DNA of 5,939 nt from a bacterium HR36 (GTDB lineage Bacteria; Planctomycetota; Planctomycetia; Gemmatales; HRBIN36): assembly GCA_002898995.1 (NCBI GenBank), contig BEIM01000240.1, positions 1 through 5,939 on the forward strand, in the 5' to 3' direction. The translations under genes and the position numbers were made by a program. The notes below the pieces were generated by a model. It saw only the letters and a list, made by a program, of their open reading frames with translations. It was not told where the DNA came from and did no database searches. The first letter of the stretch is position 1, and each line of letters begins with the position of its first letter. Of the stretch, positions 5,712 through 5,939 are shown in pieces.

Positions 5712-5939
5712 TTATGCTGCCAGCGCTGTGGGCAGGGAAACGACAGATGGGGTTTTCACGGCAGTTGCGATGGTGAGCAGAAACGGCGCGAGGGTACCAT
5801 GACGGGTTTGCCGTAGGTGACGAAATCCCGCACTCTGGCAGAGTTGGCGAAAGCGCGCGGCGGAACAGTGATGCACACCTCCTTCAATCCAGGTCACGCA
5901 AATATCGTAAACCAGCCAGCCCCACCAGCCATCTCGATC
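5712..5939 (-). CDS. Probable class I SAM-dependent methyltransferase, C-terminal fragment (5' end beyond the window)
   Basis: The minus strand is open from the right edge to a TAA at 5712-5714 and gives the last 75 residues of a protein, starting DRDGWWGWLVYDI. The pattern looks like the end of a Rossmann-fold methyltransferase: a segment WIEGGVHHCSAARFRQLC (17-34), then SAGF (36-39), the helix-to-strand turn typical of late methyltransferase domains ('l..aGF..v'), then RHGTLAPFLLTIATA, a likely final beta-strand. The SAM-binding glycine motif would lie outside the window, so substrate and activity cannot be read. A GTG within the frame at 5895-5897 gives a 61-residue frame, but it lies inside the conserved-looking segment and is unlikely to be the start. 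The assignment rests on sequence style only. Confidence 0.55.
   Translation of the reverse strand, partial: DRDGWWGWLVYDICVTWIEGGVHHCSAARFRQLCQSAGFRHLRQTRHGTLAPFLLTIATAVKTPSVVSLPTALAA

Noticed and set aside
5595..5816. Forward open frame of 73 codons with several Cys near the right end
   Set aside because: The Cys pairs hint at a zinc ribbon, but there is no ribosome binding site and its second half is antisense to the better-supported minus-strand methyltransferase tail.

Overview
The window looks like ordinary chromosome from a moderately GC-rich bacterium, most likely a planctomycete (Planctomycetota). This is an inference from two proteins. One is a secreted PQQ-like beta-propeller protein opening with a 'DWPQWRGPERNGKSRETG' block, a style much expanded in that phylum. 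The other is a NagB-LmbE fusion, an architecture known from planctomycetes and Bacteroidetes. No mobile element, CRISPR array, rRNA or tRNA was found.

Layout. (1) Positions 1-1238, minus strand: glycerol kinase (glpK), 412 codons from a clear start and ribosome binding site, with its C-terminus cut off by the left edge. (2) 1239-1995: a 757-base divergent intergenic region with no convincing gene. It is rich in short palindromes and in a recurring CGAAC/GTTCG word. (3) 1996-3885, plus strand: a 629-residue glucosamine-6-phosphate deaminase (NagB) fused to a PIG-L/LmbE-type zinc deacetylase. (4) 3886-4148: a 263-base gap holding a perfect 14-base palindrome upstream of the next gene. (5) 4149-5444, plus strand: an exported PQQ-like beta-propeller protein of 431 residues. 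(6) 5445-5711: a convergent gap with weak hairpins. (7) 5712-5939, minus strand: the last 75 codons of a gene running in from the right edge, probably a class I SAM-dependent methyltransferase.

How the genes fit together. GlpK makes glycerol 3-phosphate and the NagB-LmbE fusion can feed amino sugars into glycolysis as fructose 6-phosphate. The two are divergently arranged and could share a control region, but nothing shows co-regulation directly. The gaps are long and every full gene has its own strong Shine-Dalgarno sequence, so these are probably single-gene transcripts and not one operon. The points most worth a second look are the NagB active-site and allosteric-site substitutions next to a fused deacetylase, and the motif-rich intergenic region. 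I see no clear sign of a wholly new system.
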